Below are positions 52,733 to 61,834 of a DNA stretch of 64,000 bases, one piece after another (within the stretch, counting starts at the first letter, position 1; each line of letters begins with the position of its first letter). The notes beneath the pieces were generated by a model. It was not told the DNA's origin. It ran no database searches and was given only the letters and a program-made list of their open reading frames with translations. The stretch lies in assembly GCA_900466605.1 (NCBI GenBank), contig UBMU01000014.1, forward strand, positions 62,001 through 126,000. The letters are read 5' to 3'. Source of the DNA: Hyphomicrobiales bacterium. GTDB taxonomy: Bacteria; Pseudomonadota; Alphaproteobacteria; Rhizobiales; Rhizobiaceae. A program made the translations under genes and the position numbers.

Positions 52733-53017
52733 GGACCATCAAGATCCCAGTCCCGGTCTGGAGGGACCGCAAAAATCTGGCCACGTGGTCTCAAACGCGA
52801 TCTTTTGGGTGCGCGAGCCGGCGGGTGCGTGGCTCGGTGATCCAGTAAACGATTGAATGGGCCCCGCTGTCACTCACCGCCTGGTCGGGAAGCGGCGATC
52901 GCGGGGTCAGGGTAAATATCGACCTACTTACCGCCGGGCCGCCAGGTGTGCGTTGATCACCCGACGAAGAAGTGGTCCTGAACTAAACGGTGCAGTCGTC
53001 CTCGGCGGCGCTTGCTC
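52733..53017. other. Intergenic region, nothing recognised
   Basis: Between the FlxA-like gene and a convergent small gene. An imperfect stem (GTCC...GGAC type) near 52755-52780 may act as a terminator; no T run is clear. Confidence 0.35.
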
Positions 53018-53323
53018 TTAAATCCCGGACCCGTCGAGTTGCAAAGCGTCGTCGCCCTCCCAAGGTGAGGGCATCGAAGCGCGATTGAGATTGGCTGAGG
53101 GCATCGGCATCCAGCACTTCAATTCTGGCTCGGCGTACCCAACAATGCGACCTGGCGAAGAATCCGAGGCGCGCCAGCCTTCCGCACCGAACTGGTCACC
53201 ATTCGACCAATATGCAAGATCAACTTCTCCCGGCCCCTGTTCGGACGGGTAGATCGTAACGAGGATCCGACTGCCGTCTTTCGGTGCGCCTGCCATGTGG
53301 CGCCAGCGGTCTGGTTTGTCCAT
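53018..53323 (-). CDS. Small hypothetical protein, DUF551-like
   Basis: A 101-residue protein. WRHMAGAPKDGSRILVTIYPSE near the start and AEPELKCWMPMPSA near the end follow the pattern of small DUF551-type proteins (W..i...PkdG..vLv... then ...WmPlP). AGGAGG lies seven bases before ATG 53323. These proteins are frequent on plasmids and phages; function is unknown. The last 20 residues (SPWEGDDALQLDGSGI) look like an unstructured tail. Confidence 0.7.
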   Translation of the reverse strand: MDKPDRWRHMAGAPKDGSRILVTIYPSEQGPGEVDLAYWSNGDQFGAEGWRASDSSPGRIVGYAEPELKCWMPMPSANLNRASMPSPWEGDDALQLDGSGI

Positions 53324-53598
53324 CATTTTTCCTCCTGCCCTGCTTTAGGCCGCAAGTGTCGCCTCGCCATTGAAAACGGTCAACTCAAACTTTGAACAGT
53401 CCTTCTGAATCGGCTGTCTGGTTAAGTGACCGAGTGGAGAGAATTGACGCTAGCGGAACGGCGCTGGTGACCACAACGCAAAGGCCCGGGGGCCGCGGAG
53501 CGCAGGCCCGCAGAAAAACGTTCGTCGTAGCTTGTTGCTCGAAACTCTTCGTTGAAAGCAGGCCACGTCCGGGCTGTGGCTGTGGGGAGGCTCGGCCC
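53324..53598. other. Intergenic region, nothing recognised
   Basis: Lies between the promoter side of the small hypothetical gene and the end of the PNPOx gene. No features beyond the probable promoter. Confidence 0.35.
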
Positions 53599-54180
53599 CT
53601 AAGGATTGACCCACCGTCCGCTAACAAGCGTGCCCGCTTCGTCATACGCAAAGAGAGAGCGTTTATTAGCGGGTCGTCCCAATTGAAAGCAGTCCAGATG
53701 ATAAGCTTTGAAGACCAACAAACCGAAAACGGATTGTCCCTCACCATCATCGCCCAGAGCGCACGTTGAAAGTTCCTCTGGGGTCTCGCAATCCGTTTCT
53801 TCTCCGGGAGGCCCACCCCTGTAGGTAACGCGTGTCCAATGAGGGAGATTTTGCCAGGCCTTGGTTGCCAGCATGCTACCTGGGCCGTGCAGCCGGACGC
53901 GCCCCTGAAGGCGCAACTGCAACTGGACTTCTGCGCTGAACCCCAGAACCGTTGCAAATGGATAAGCCGCAAATTCGCGCCATTTGGGGCTTCGAGTATC
54001 TGTGTGAAACTCGATTGTCCGGGCCGCAGTTTCCACTCGACGCAAGACGACCAGCCTCGCCTGGGGATGGCCGGCCGTGTCCACAGAACATAGGCTCACG
54101 TACCTAAGCCCGGACCGCTTGTCGGTCGCAGCTGACCCAAGCTGCACCCATGCGGATCGGTCAAGTTCATCAAGATACAT
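53599..54180 (-). CDS. Pyridoxamine 5'-phosphate oxidase family protein
   Basis: A PdxH-like protein of about 193 residues. LGSAATDKRSGLRYVSLCSVD and QARLVVLRRVE match the N-terminal strands and the FMN-binding segment; TRSPKWREFAAYPFATVLGF and a C-terminal FAYDEAGTLVSGRWVNP complete the family form (the latter resembles the PdxH R-x-x-P tail). I use ATG 54180, with GAGG five bases upstream; a GTG at 54312 would add 44 residues. It could be a flavoprotein oxidase of another substrate, since PNPOx relatives are diverse and two more occur at 19.9-21.7 kb. Confidence 0.8.
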   Translation of the reverse strand: MYLDELDRSAWVQLGSAATDKRSGLRYVSLCSVDTAGHPQARLVVLRRVETAARTIEFHTDTRSPKWREFAAYPFATVLGFSAEVQLQLRLQGRVRLHGPGSMLATKAWQNLPHWTRVTYRGGPPGEETDCETPEELSTCALGDDGEGQSVFGLLVFKAYHLDCFQLGRPANKRSLFAYDEAGTLVSGRWVNP

Positions 54181-54414
54181 GTCGACCTCGTTCTTTAAGT
54201 CTTCGAGGATGGAGAATTCTCCAGAATAGGCGGGCACCGCAAAGGGGGCAACGCTTGATCCACAGATCCGCGTAACATGCCTTGCCGGTTCAGAGCTTTC
54301 AACGTGAAGCACGCAGAGGAGAAGTTCCTTTCCCTGAAGACATCAAAGGGTGTCGGGGCGAGACATCCTAGACAGGTGCCCGCACACTACGGGCACCTGA
54401 TTTGGAGCGATCCT

Positions 54415-55404
54415 TCAGCCTTGGACGAAGGTCAACAAGTCGGCGTTGAGCACGTCGGCATTCACGGTCAGCATACCGTGCGAAAATCCGGGATAGGTCT
54501 TCAACGTACCGTTCTTCAAAAGCTTGGCCGCCTTAAGAGCGGAGTCGGCAATCGGGACGATCTGGTCATCCTCGCCGTGCAGAACGAGCGTAGGCACAGT
54601 GATCGCCTTCAAGTCTTCCGTCTGGTCGGTTTCAGAAAAGGCCTTGATACCGTCATAGTGAGCCTTGGCCCCACCCATCATGCCCTGACGCCACCAGTTC
54701 TGGATCACGCCTTCCTGCACCTTGGCTCCTTCGCGATTGAAGCCGTAGAACGGGCCCGCCGGTACGTCACGGAAGAATTGCGCACGATTGGCGGCAAGGG
54801 CGGCACGGAAGCCGTCGAACACTTCTATCGGCAGGCCATCAGGATTGCTATCGGTCTTCAGCATAAGGGGTGGAACCGCAGAGACCAGGACCGCCTTCGC
54901 GACACGACCTGCCGGTTGTCCGTGCTTGGCGACATAGCGGGCGACTTCGCCGCCACCGGTCGAGTGACCTATATGGACGGCATTCTTCAAGTCGAGCGCC
55001 TCGACGACGGCAAAGGCGTCAGCGGCGTAGTGGTCCATGTCGTGACCATCTGCAACCTGGGTCGAGCGGCCGTGGCCGCGCCGGTCATGGGCGACAACGC
55101 GATAGCCCTTCGAAAGGAAAAACAGCATCTGCGCGTCCCAGTCGTCCGACGAGAGTGGCCACCCGTGATGGAACACGATCGGCTGAGCATCCTTCGGACC
55201 CCAGTCCTTGTAGAAGATTTCAACACCGTCCTTGGTGGCAACGTAGCTCATAGTCGTGGTTCCTTCAGTTGGGTACTTGGTGGTTTCAGCTTTGGCTGCA
55301 GGGGTGAAAGAGGTTGGGATTGCCAGCGTAGCGGCCGCAGCAACTCCATAGAACAGGGTGCTGCGCCGTGTAAGGGAAAGAAGGGAAAGGTGGGGCTCGC
55401 TCAT
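54415..55404 (-). CDS. Alpha/beta hydrolase (non-heme chloroperoxidase/esterase type), Tat-exported
   Basis: A 329-residue alpha/beta hydrolase. The catalytic Ser lies in GHSTGGGEV, HHGWPLSSDDWD forms the oxyanion-loop region, and the late LHGEDDQIVP and PGFSHGML carry the Asp and His. This set is that of non-heme chloroperoxidases and arylesterases. The N-terminal 40 residues (LTRRSTLFYGVAAAATLAI, ending at AKAE) look like a Tat signal, so the enzyme should be periplasmic. An internal ATG at 55251 with AAGGAACC upstream could give a cytoplasmic form starting MSYVATKDG; such forms are common in relatives. Confidence 0.88.
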   Translation of the reverse strand: MSEPHLSLLSLTRRSTLFYGVAAAATLAIPTSFTPAAKAETTKYPTEGTTTMSYVATKDGVEIFYKDWGPKDAQPIVFHHGWPLSSDDWDAQMLFFLSKGYRVVAHDRRGHGRSTQVADGHDMDHYAADAFAVVEALDLKNAVHIGHSTGGGEVARYVAKHGQPAGRVAKAVLVSAVPPLMLKTDSNPDGLPIEVFDGFRAALAANRAQFFRDVPAGPFYGFNREGAKVQEGVIQNWWRQGMMGGAKAHYDGIKAFSETDQTEDLKAITVPTLVLHGEDDQIVPIADSALKAAKLLKNGTLKTYPGFSHGMLTVNADVLNADLLTFVQG

Positions 55405-55973
55405 CGTTCTTGATCTCTGTCTTTGCCCTCAGGCACGTTGCGTTGTCTGATGGGGGACTTTTGCCGCTAAAACCTAGCAATAACAATTGCATCAATAATT
55501 CAGACTTCATTGCTATTTCTGAAATAATATGGTGGTGGGTACCACCACCAAACTTGGGTCATCGAGCCACAAACAGGCGAGATCTGCCGACGTAGTGAGC
55601 GGCTTCGGCAGTGGGTGCTGTCTCGACCGCTCGGGAAAATGCCCACCGTAGAGGGAGGCGAAATCCCGTCCTCCATCCAAGTGAGAAATCCTGCGGCTTC
55701 GACTCGACCTTGGACGTCCACCAATTGCGCCGTACGAGCACCGCTGACAGTCTCATTTGCTGGCGTTGCGTGCTCGGTGATGACAGCGCAATCGGTGCGC
55801 TCGCCCGGTCGCAGATCTGTGGGTAGAAGTCACAGCCTTCTACGCGATAATAATTGGGCGTGGATATGCATTGTTCATCTGGTCGCGAAGACAGGCGCGG
55901 CGACAAGGGAACGGCGGCGTAGTTCTGCTTTTGAGCAATCAAAGCGGCAGCCCAAGTGCAGGAAGGGTAGGGA
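55405..55973. other. Intergenic region upstream of traA
   Basis: A 569-base gap between the alpha/beta hydrolase gene and traA. It includes a GC-rich inverted repeat (55530-55550). In Ti-type plasmids oriT lies next to traA, so this is the place to look for one, but I found no convincing match to the known nick-site sequence. Confidence 0.45.
55530..55550. repeat. Perfect nine-pair inverted repeat
   Basis: TGGTGGTGG (55530-55538) and CCACCACCA (55542-55550), spaced by GTA. There is no T run, so it is more likely an operator or an oriT-related structure than a terminator. Confidence 0.5.
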
Positions 55974-58900
55974 TTGGCCATCTATCATTTCAGCATGAAA
56001 CCGATCGCGCGCAGAAGCGGCCGAAGTGCCGTCGCCTCCGCCGCCTATCGGGCCGCCGAACGCCTTACGAACGAGCGCGATGGGCTAACCCATGATTTCA
56101 CCAACAAGCAGGGGGTCGAGCATGCCGAAATTGTATTGCCGACCATAATGCGCGCGAAGTGGGCTACTGTGCGTTCCGACCTGTGGAACGCAGCAGAACG
56201 GGTGGAAAGGCGAAAAGACGCTCGTATTGCCCGTGAGTTCGAAGTCGCGCTTCCGCACGAGCTTTCTTCGGGTCAGCGCCTCGCACTGACCCGTGCCTTT
56301 GCTCAGGATCTCGCCGATCGCTACGGTGCGGCGGTCGATGTCGCCATCCATCGGCCGCATGGCGAGAGCGATACTCGAAATTGCCATGCGCATTTGATGA
56401 TGACCACACGAAAAGTGACGGAACGCGGTCTCGGTGAAAAGACGGTGATCGAGAGGGAGAACCGATGGCTTCTCGCAAACCACATGCCGACATCACAGTT
56501 GCAGCTTAAGGACCTGAGGCAAGCGTGGGAGCATTTCGCCAATCGGCATCTTGCTATGGCAGGCCTCGATATCCGTATCGACCACCGCTCGCACCGGGAA
56601 GCAGGTTTGAGTATCGAGCCAACCGAACATGTTGGCGTGCATGCAACACAGATCAATCGGCAGGGCAGGGAGATCTCTCGCACACGAATTGATCCAACCG
56701 CCGCCAATCGCAATGCTGACCTGATCAAGAGGCAACCCGAACAGATACTGGCACTGATAACAAACGAAAAGAGTGTCTTCGACCGCTATGACATAGCCCG
56801 GTGTCTGCACCGATATATCAACGACGATCCTCAGACGTTTCAAAACGCGTTCGCGGCAGTCATGACATCGAAGGCGCTCGTGGAACTCCAACCGGAAAAG
56901 TTTGGGGCTAAGGCGCGCACTGGCGAAGCACGCTACTCAACTGCAGAAATGATCAACATCGAGGCTGCGATTGCAAGGGACGTCGTTGCCATGAAAGCCC
57001 GGGACAACCATGCGGTCCTGAGGCGTCATGTCGAAGCCGCGCTCGAAGATCAGCACAAAATGATCAAGGGAAATAGTTCATCAGAGGGGCAGGGCCTGTC
57101 TGGTCAACAACGGTACGCGATAGAGCATGTCACTGGAGCTAATCAGATAGCACTGGTGGTCGGCTTTGCAGGCGCTGGCAAGAGCACGATGCTGTCAGCT
57201 GCACGACAGTCTTGGGTGGCTCAGGGTTATCGTGTTCATGGCGCCACTCTATCTGGCAAGGCAGCTGAGGGTCTGGAGGCATCGTCCGGGATCGCTAGCC
57301 GCACCCTTGCCTCATGGGAATATGGTTGGCGGTCCGATCGCAGTCGCCTCACAGCCAGCGACATATTCGTGATCGACGAGGCCGGAATGGTTGGAAGCCG
57401 ACAGCTTGCGCGCTTCGTCGAGGAGGTGAGACAGGCTGGAGCCAAGCTCGTTCTTGTGGGTGACCATGAGCAGTTGCAGGCGATCGGGGCAGGTGCGCCG
57501 TTTCGGGCCATCGCGGAGGCAATCGGATATGCACAGTTGTCCGAAGTCCGCCGCCAGAGAGCGAATTGGCAGAAGCAGGCGTCAATCGACTTTGCATCTC
57601 ATCAAACCAAAGCGGGGCTGTCGGCCTACGAGGCGCATGGACACATCCGTCTCAAGACCAATCGGTGTGAGGCTCTAGAAGCGATCATCGCCGATTACAT
57701 CATGGACCGGGAAAGCAACCCAGGCGGCACGCGCATTGCGATGTCGCACAGACGTAAGGATGTTCACGCCATCAATGCCGGAGTTCGCACCGCCTTGCAG
57801 GAGCGCGGCGTACTGGCGAAGGGGTTGGATGGGTCGACTGACCTGGGCCAGGAGATCACCTATCAGACGAACGACGGAAAACGCGCCTTTGCCCGCGGCG
57901 ACCGCGTCGTTTTCCTGCAGAATGATCGCGACCTTAACGTCAAGAACGGGATGCTTGGTGAAGTTGTCTCCGTCGAACCGGACGTAATCAAGGTTCGGCT
58001 TGACACCAAGGCGCGCAGTTCCGATGGGCAACCCGCGATCGCCATACCTGTGAAGAGCTATCAGGCTTTCGACCACGGCTACGCCACCACTATTCACAAG
58101 ACACAGGGTTCTACGGTTGATCGAAGTTTTGTCTTGGCGTCAACGTCGATGGATCGACATCTGACCTACGTCGCGATGACCCGTCACCAAGACGAGGTAC
58201 GGCTCTACGCCGGTCTGGACGAGTTCAAATCCATACAGTCCATGAGGCAAATCCTCAGTCGATCGGGAGCAAAAGAAACCACGCTCGACTATACGCGCGG
58301 CTTTGCAAGCCGGCGTGGCCTGGATCTGCATCGAGCCGATCTTGGATTGGAGCTTTCGGCGGGCGCGACTGTTAACAAGGGATCCGTTACCCAACCTGAT
58401 CCAGTCGCCGAGCTGAAGGAACATGTTCAGGCCAACCCCACCCTTGAGGCGCCAAGCAACAGCCCTCTTTTCACTCAACATAACAAAGATCCACGTCCTA
58501 TACTCATTCCCGCAGTTGCCAAATATGAAGCGAGCGTCGAAGTGGTGGCGCGCACTCGCGCGTTGCAGGCAATCGAAAGCGATTGGGAATTCGTCAAGTC
58601 GCTCGCGTCGCGCGTCTTTTTAAATCCCGACGCGGTGACCGACAGCTTACGCAGTCATATAGTGGACTCGACTGCGGATCCGGCGAAACTGTCCACACAA
58701 CTCAGGGCTTCTCCCGAGAGGATGGGTGCCCTTGTAGGAAGTGTCGGGATATTTGGCCGCAATTCTGAGCGCCGACAGGCGCTTTATCTCGCAGGTTCAT
58801 TGGCGTCTCACGTCGACCGCTGCGCAAATAACTGGCAACGCCGTTTAGCCGCAGAACAGCAATCTGAAATCTGGAAGCGCGAGAGGGAAGACATTGTCGA

Positions 58901-59243
58901 AATTCGCGGCTTCAGCAAACGCAGCGAGGCGATCCTTGAGCACCTTAGCAGGCTTCCGTTTGCCGAGCGAAGTGCATTCGTTGACCAATTAACGACTATG
59001 CCGGAAGGCCGTCAGGCGCTAGACGAGGCGAAGGACATTACGCGTGCCGTCGAGAAACGGTTTGGCCCTGCTAATTCTTCAAATCTTCCCGAGCAACTGA
59101 AACGCGTCTATGGCGAGCATGCTGGCCAATTGGACCGCATTCGAGAGGTTGTTCGACTCGCCAATCGTAGCTACCTTGCTGAACTCACTCAGCAGTTGGA
59201 GTTGAAGCGATCGCTTACCCGTGGTCTCGGACTCAAGATGTAA
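55974..59243 (+). CDS. traA: Ti-type conjugal transfer relaxase-helicase TraA
   Basis: A 1089-residue protein with two parts, as in Ti and Sym plasmid TraA. The N-terminal MobA/MobL relaxase begins AIYHFSMKPIARRSGRSAVASAAYRAAE and carries the metal-binding His motif HRPHGESDTRNCHAHLMMTTR. The helicase part (RecD/AAA-type) has Walker A GFAGAGKST (about residue 397), Walker B VIDEAGMV (about 465) and a RecD-like HGYATTIHKTQGSTVDRSF (about 700). Length matches known TraA (about 1100). The start is TTG 55974, with an AGGGTAGGGA ribosome site; no ATG is available because the MAIYHFSM motif must begin there. No other tra, trb or rep genes lie in the window. Confidence 0.92.
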   Translation: MAIYHFSMKPIARRSGRSAVASAAYRAAERLTNERDGLTHDFTNKQGVEHAEIVLPTIMRAKWATVRSDLWNAAERVERRKDARIAREFEVALPHELSSGQRLALTRAFAQDLADRYGAAVDVAIHRPHGESDTRNCHAHLMMTTRKVTERGLGEKTVIERENRWLLANHMPTSQLQLKDLRQAWEHFANRHLAMAGLDIRIDHRSHREAGLSIEPTEHVGVHATQINRQGREISRTRIDPTAANRNADLIKRQPEQILALITNEKSVFDRYDIARCLHRYINDDPQTFQNAFAAVMTSKALVELQPEKFGAKARTGEARYSTAEMINIEAAIARDVVAMKARDNHAVLRRHVEAALEDQHKMIKGNSSSEGQGLSGQQRYAIEHVTGANQIALVVGFAGAGKSTMLSAARQSWVAQGYRVHGATLSGKAAEGLEASSGIASRTLASWEYGWRSDRSRLTASDIFVIDEAGMVGSRQLARFVEEVRQAGAKLVLVGDHEQLQAIGAGAPFRAIAEAIGYAQLSEVRRQRANWQKQASIDFASHQTKAGLSAYEAHGHIRLKTNRCEALEAIIADYIMDRESNPGGTRIAMSHRRKDVHAINAGVRTALQERGVLAKGLDGSTDLGQEITYQTNDGKRAFARGDRVVFLQNDRDLNVKNGMLGEVVSVEPDVIKVRLDTKARSSDGQPAIAIPVKSYQAFDHGYATTIHKTQGSTVDRSFVLASTSMDRHLTYVAMTRHQDEVRLYAGLDEFKSIQSMRQILSRSGAKETTLDYTRGFASRRGLDLHRADLGLELSAGATVNKGSVTQPDPVAELKEHVQANPTLEAPSNSPLFTQHNKDPRPILIPAVAKYEASVEVVARTRALQAIESDWEFVKSLASRVFLNPDAVTDSLRSHIVDSTADPAKLSTQLRASPERMGALVGSVGIFGRNSERRQALYLAGSLASHVDRCANNWQRRLAAEQQSEIWKREREDIVEIRGFSKRSEAILEHLSRLPFAERSAFVDQLTTMPEGRQALDEAKDITRAVEKRFGPANSSNLPEQLKRVYGEHAGQLDRIREVVRLANRSYLAELTQQLELKRSLTRGLGLKM

Positions 59244-59688
59244 CTTTTGTACCGTCGTCAAATGGGGTTCACTAGGTGGCGATGTGCGTATTTGTGAAAC
59301 AGGCTGACCACTGGTGCTCAACGGCGTCCGTTATGTGCGCGAACAATTCCATCTAACTCCAGCCCAGCGGAATTCAGATTTATCGGCTTACTCGTTTGAC
59401 ACGCAGGTGGGGTCTTCCGAATTTAGGGGCATTGAACGCTTTCAGAGCGCGTCTTCCTTGCGTGAGATAATTCCCGTCGAAAATAAGGCCCTGCTGCTAT
59501 GGAGGCTGGACCTTGTTGCCGGCTCGGATGCCGGGAGGGGGATTATGACATTCACCTCTACAATGAACGCGCCCGACGCTTATCCGTGCTTTCAAGTACA
59601 ATTACTCGTCGTTTCCTCTTGAACGGTCAATGGACCGAAACCATCTCAACCTGCGGACCCCGTCACCACAGGAAGGAGGAGGCAAGAA
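59244..59688. other. Intergenic region, nothing recognised
   Basis: About 445 bases after traA. TraA is followed by traF/traB in Ti plasmids, but nothing similar is present. Short frames lack family motifs. Confidence 0.4.
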
Positions 59689-59928
59689 ATGAGCAAGAGA
59701 TATCACCGGCATGACGAGCCGCTGACATCCGAAGACTTGGCAAGATGTCATTTAATTCTTGAAGAATTCTGCACTCTTAACGGAGTTGCTTTGCCTTCCG
59801 AGGAAGCCGATCGGGTGGCCGCGATTATTATCGAGCTCTATCAGCAAGGCGTTCACGAGCTTCACCATTTAAGGCCACTCGTGGCCGCAGCACGAGGCGT
59901 TCTAAAGGGCGGCGATCAGCCTGCGTGA
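59689..59928 (+). CDS. Small hypothetical protein
   Basis: A 79-residue protein with AGGAAGGAGG close upstream of ATG 59689. The sequence is a plain helical one: EDLARCHLILEEFCTLNGV, then AIIIELYQQGVHELHHLRPLV. It is typical in size and composition of small proteins found on rhizobial plasmids, but I do not recognise a function. Confidence 0.65.
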   Translation: MSKRYHRHDEPLTSEDLARCHLILEEFCTLNGVALPSEEADRVAAIIIELYQQGVHELHHLRPLVAAARGVLKGGDQPA

Positions 59929-60006
59929 TCTTCGTACTCGGGATCGACCGCGCGATGTGTGTGCATGGCTAGTTCTATGTTGTCAATCGGTGCGGGCGGG
60001 CCAACG

Positions 60007-60584
60007 TTACTCGGCTGGCTGTAGATCTGACATGTGTATCCGGTTGTTGCGTCCTTTCATCCTGGAAAGAGCCTGGTCTTTCCAGACAGCGTGATGCACA
60101 GCGGCCATCGCGATATGTCCGGCGACCAGAGCCAAAAGCGCCCATCCAGTGTTGCTGTGTAAAAGGCTCCCAAGGCTAACCATCCACGCGACCCGTTCGC
60201 CGCCACCCTCGGTTAGTGGAATGCTAAAGGGTGAGAATGCCCGTCCGGCGCCGATCTGGCGGATCAATGCTATGGCTGGAATCAGGATCATGAACCCGTA
60301 TAGGGTGAAGTGTCCCGTCCGGACAAGGAGATGCGTAGAATGCCGTCATGCCTTGGTCGACGATGAAGACTAAACAGGCCCCAAGCGCCTCTGACGAGTA
60401 CCGTTACGAACAGAAGGAAGCCAATGTCCCGGTGGACGCTCCAGAAGAAGTCAGCGACAGGTGTGTCGTCGGCAAAAAAGTGTAGTGCGGTCCCCGCAAA
60501 TTGCCAAGCGAACAAGGCTGCCATTGTCCAATGTAGTATTCTCGTTACAGCGCCGTAGCGGTTTCCGTCGTCGCAAACTTGCAT
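60007..60584 (-). pseudogene. Cytochrome b561-like protein, frameshifted
   Basis: Two overlapping reading frames together make a cytochrome b561-family protein. The N-terminal part (from about 60584) shows YGAVTRILHWTMAALFAWQF, with the first haem His, and FFWSVHRDIGFLLF with the second. The C-terminal part (from 60291) shows LIPAIALIRQ, NTGWALLALVAGHIAMAAVHH with the other two haem His. The frames change near 60290-60340: the N-terminal frame ends at a stop at 60288 whereas the C-terminal frame reads RTGHFTLYGFMILIP there. A single-base change is enough. Either the gene is broken or there is a sequencing error. These proteins move electrons between quinol and acceptors in the inner membrane. 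Confidence 0.75.
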
Positions 60585-60860
60585 GGTCCTGCAATCCCCA
60601 CTTAGCTGTGTGTTGCAAAGCATGCCTCATCTTCATTCTGACGCGACGCAACAAAAGCCTTCCAAACTGAATATCTCGTGAGGACCTGTTGACCCCGTAA
60701 CGCCTTTTACTCACGACTGGCTCGCGGCTCCCCAAACGTAGGTGTAGCCTTCTTTTAAGGTACGACTAGCCACAAGGTATAGTGACGGCTCCGTTCATTT
60801 TGATCTAAGTGATTTGACCAGCTGTAAGAGCTTCGCTCTTGCCATTTGTTGGAGAACAAA

Positions 60861-61508
60861 ATGGACGATGACGACAGACGCATACTGGCCGGCGTAGTTG
60901 TGCCCGATACCGAAATTGTTCGGAATGCGCTTCTTTACGCGAAGCAGGTCTACGAGCCATATTTGTACAATCATGTTGTTCGGTCATGGTTGTTTGCCGC
61001 GAGTTTGGCGAGAATTCGAAATGTCGAGCACGATGGCGAGGTTGTTGCGCTCGGCACGTTGCTACACGATGTGACTTTGAGTACGTCATTTCGCGGTCCG
61101 CGCCGTTTCGAAGTCGAGGGCGCGGATATTGCCAGAACGTTCGCATTGAATTCCGGGCTTGACGGTCGACGCGCGCAATTGATCTGGGACAGCGTGGCGT
61201 TGAATTCGACGCCATCCATCGGCCTCTACAAGGAAGCCGAAGTCGCTCTCTGCACAGCCGGCGTCTGCTTGGACGTCGTCGGCCTAGGACACACCCAGAT
61301 AGCAGCAGTCGAGAGAAAAGCGATCACTGATGCCTTCCCAAGATTGGGACTGAAGGCAAAAATGACACGATGCTTCTGCCACATGGTTGAGGCAGCTCCG
61401 GAAACTACCTATGACAACTTCCTACGCGACTTCGGCATGAGATATGTCGAAGGATACGTGGTACCGTCATCCGTCGACTTCGTGATGGACGCTCCATTCG
61501 AGAGCTGA
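60861..61508 (+). CDS. HD-domain protein
   Basis: A 215-residue HD-domain phosphohydrolase-type protein. The first His lies in YLYNHVVRSWLFAASL, and the HD pair in LGTLLHDVTL; the later Asp is in the following helix region (RAQLIWDSVALNS). This matches a diverged branch of small HD proteins related to cyanamide hydratase-like enzymes (WLFA.. LHD form), in addition to nucleotidases. GGAGA stands five bases before ATG 60861. It is a single gene without obvious partners. Confidence 0.8.
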   Translation: MDDDDRRILAGVVVPDTEIVRNALLYAKQVYEPYLYNHVVRSWLFAASLARIRNVEHDGEVVALGTLLHDVTLSTSFRGPRRFEVEGADIARTFALNSGLDGRRAQLIWDSVALNSTPSIGLYKEAEVALCTAGVCLDVVGLGHTQIAAVERKAITDAFPRLGLKAKMTRCFCHMVEAAPETTYDNFLRDFGMRYVEGYVVPSSVDFVMDAPFES

Positions 61509-61834
61509 TTGCATCTCGGTCAGTCCACTGCATAGCGAACAACATAAGATGCGAACTCAATGCTATGAGGCTTGCTCTCGCGGCCGTAGCCGCGGAGAGG
61601 TTGTCGCTATGCTGCTCAAAGTAGGCCATCGGGTCCGCGTATCGTCTGCCGCAATGCAAGGGAACCAGACAATGGCAAAAGCGAAACAATAGCGCATCAG
61701 TTGGTTCGTGCCTGTGCAGCCGCAGTAATTCAACGTGAGGCAACGGTGTGTGAAATGGAAAAGCAGACAGACTATTAGCCGACCGTCTTTGACACTGTTC
61801 CCACCGTCGATTTCTTACATACTTGGAGATAAGC
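61509..61834. other. Intergenic region, nothing recognised
   Basis: About 326 bases between the HD-domain and the epoxide-hydrolase-like genes. It probably holds the latter's promoter. No repeats or motifs recognised. Confidence 0.4.

Noticed and set aside
54277..55413. A 378-codon open frame on the + strand
   Set aside because: It is antisense to the alpha/beta hydrolase, whose catalytic motifs are clear. The antisense frame has no family motifs and no ribosome site.
55405..55973. A possible oriT: the stretch around 55845-55865 (reverse strand CGCCCAATTATTATCG) recalls the nick-region style of Ti oriT
   Set aside because: The resemblance is only partial and I cannot confirm a nick site or flanking repeats from memory.
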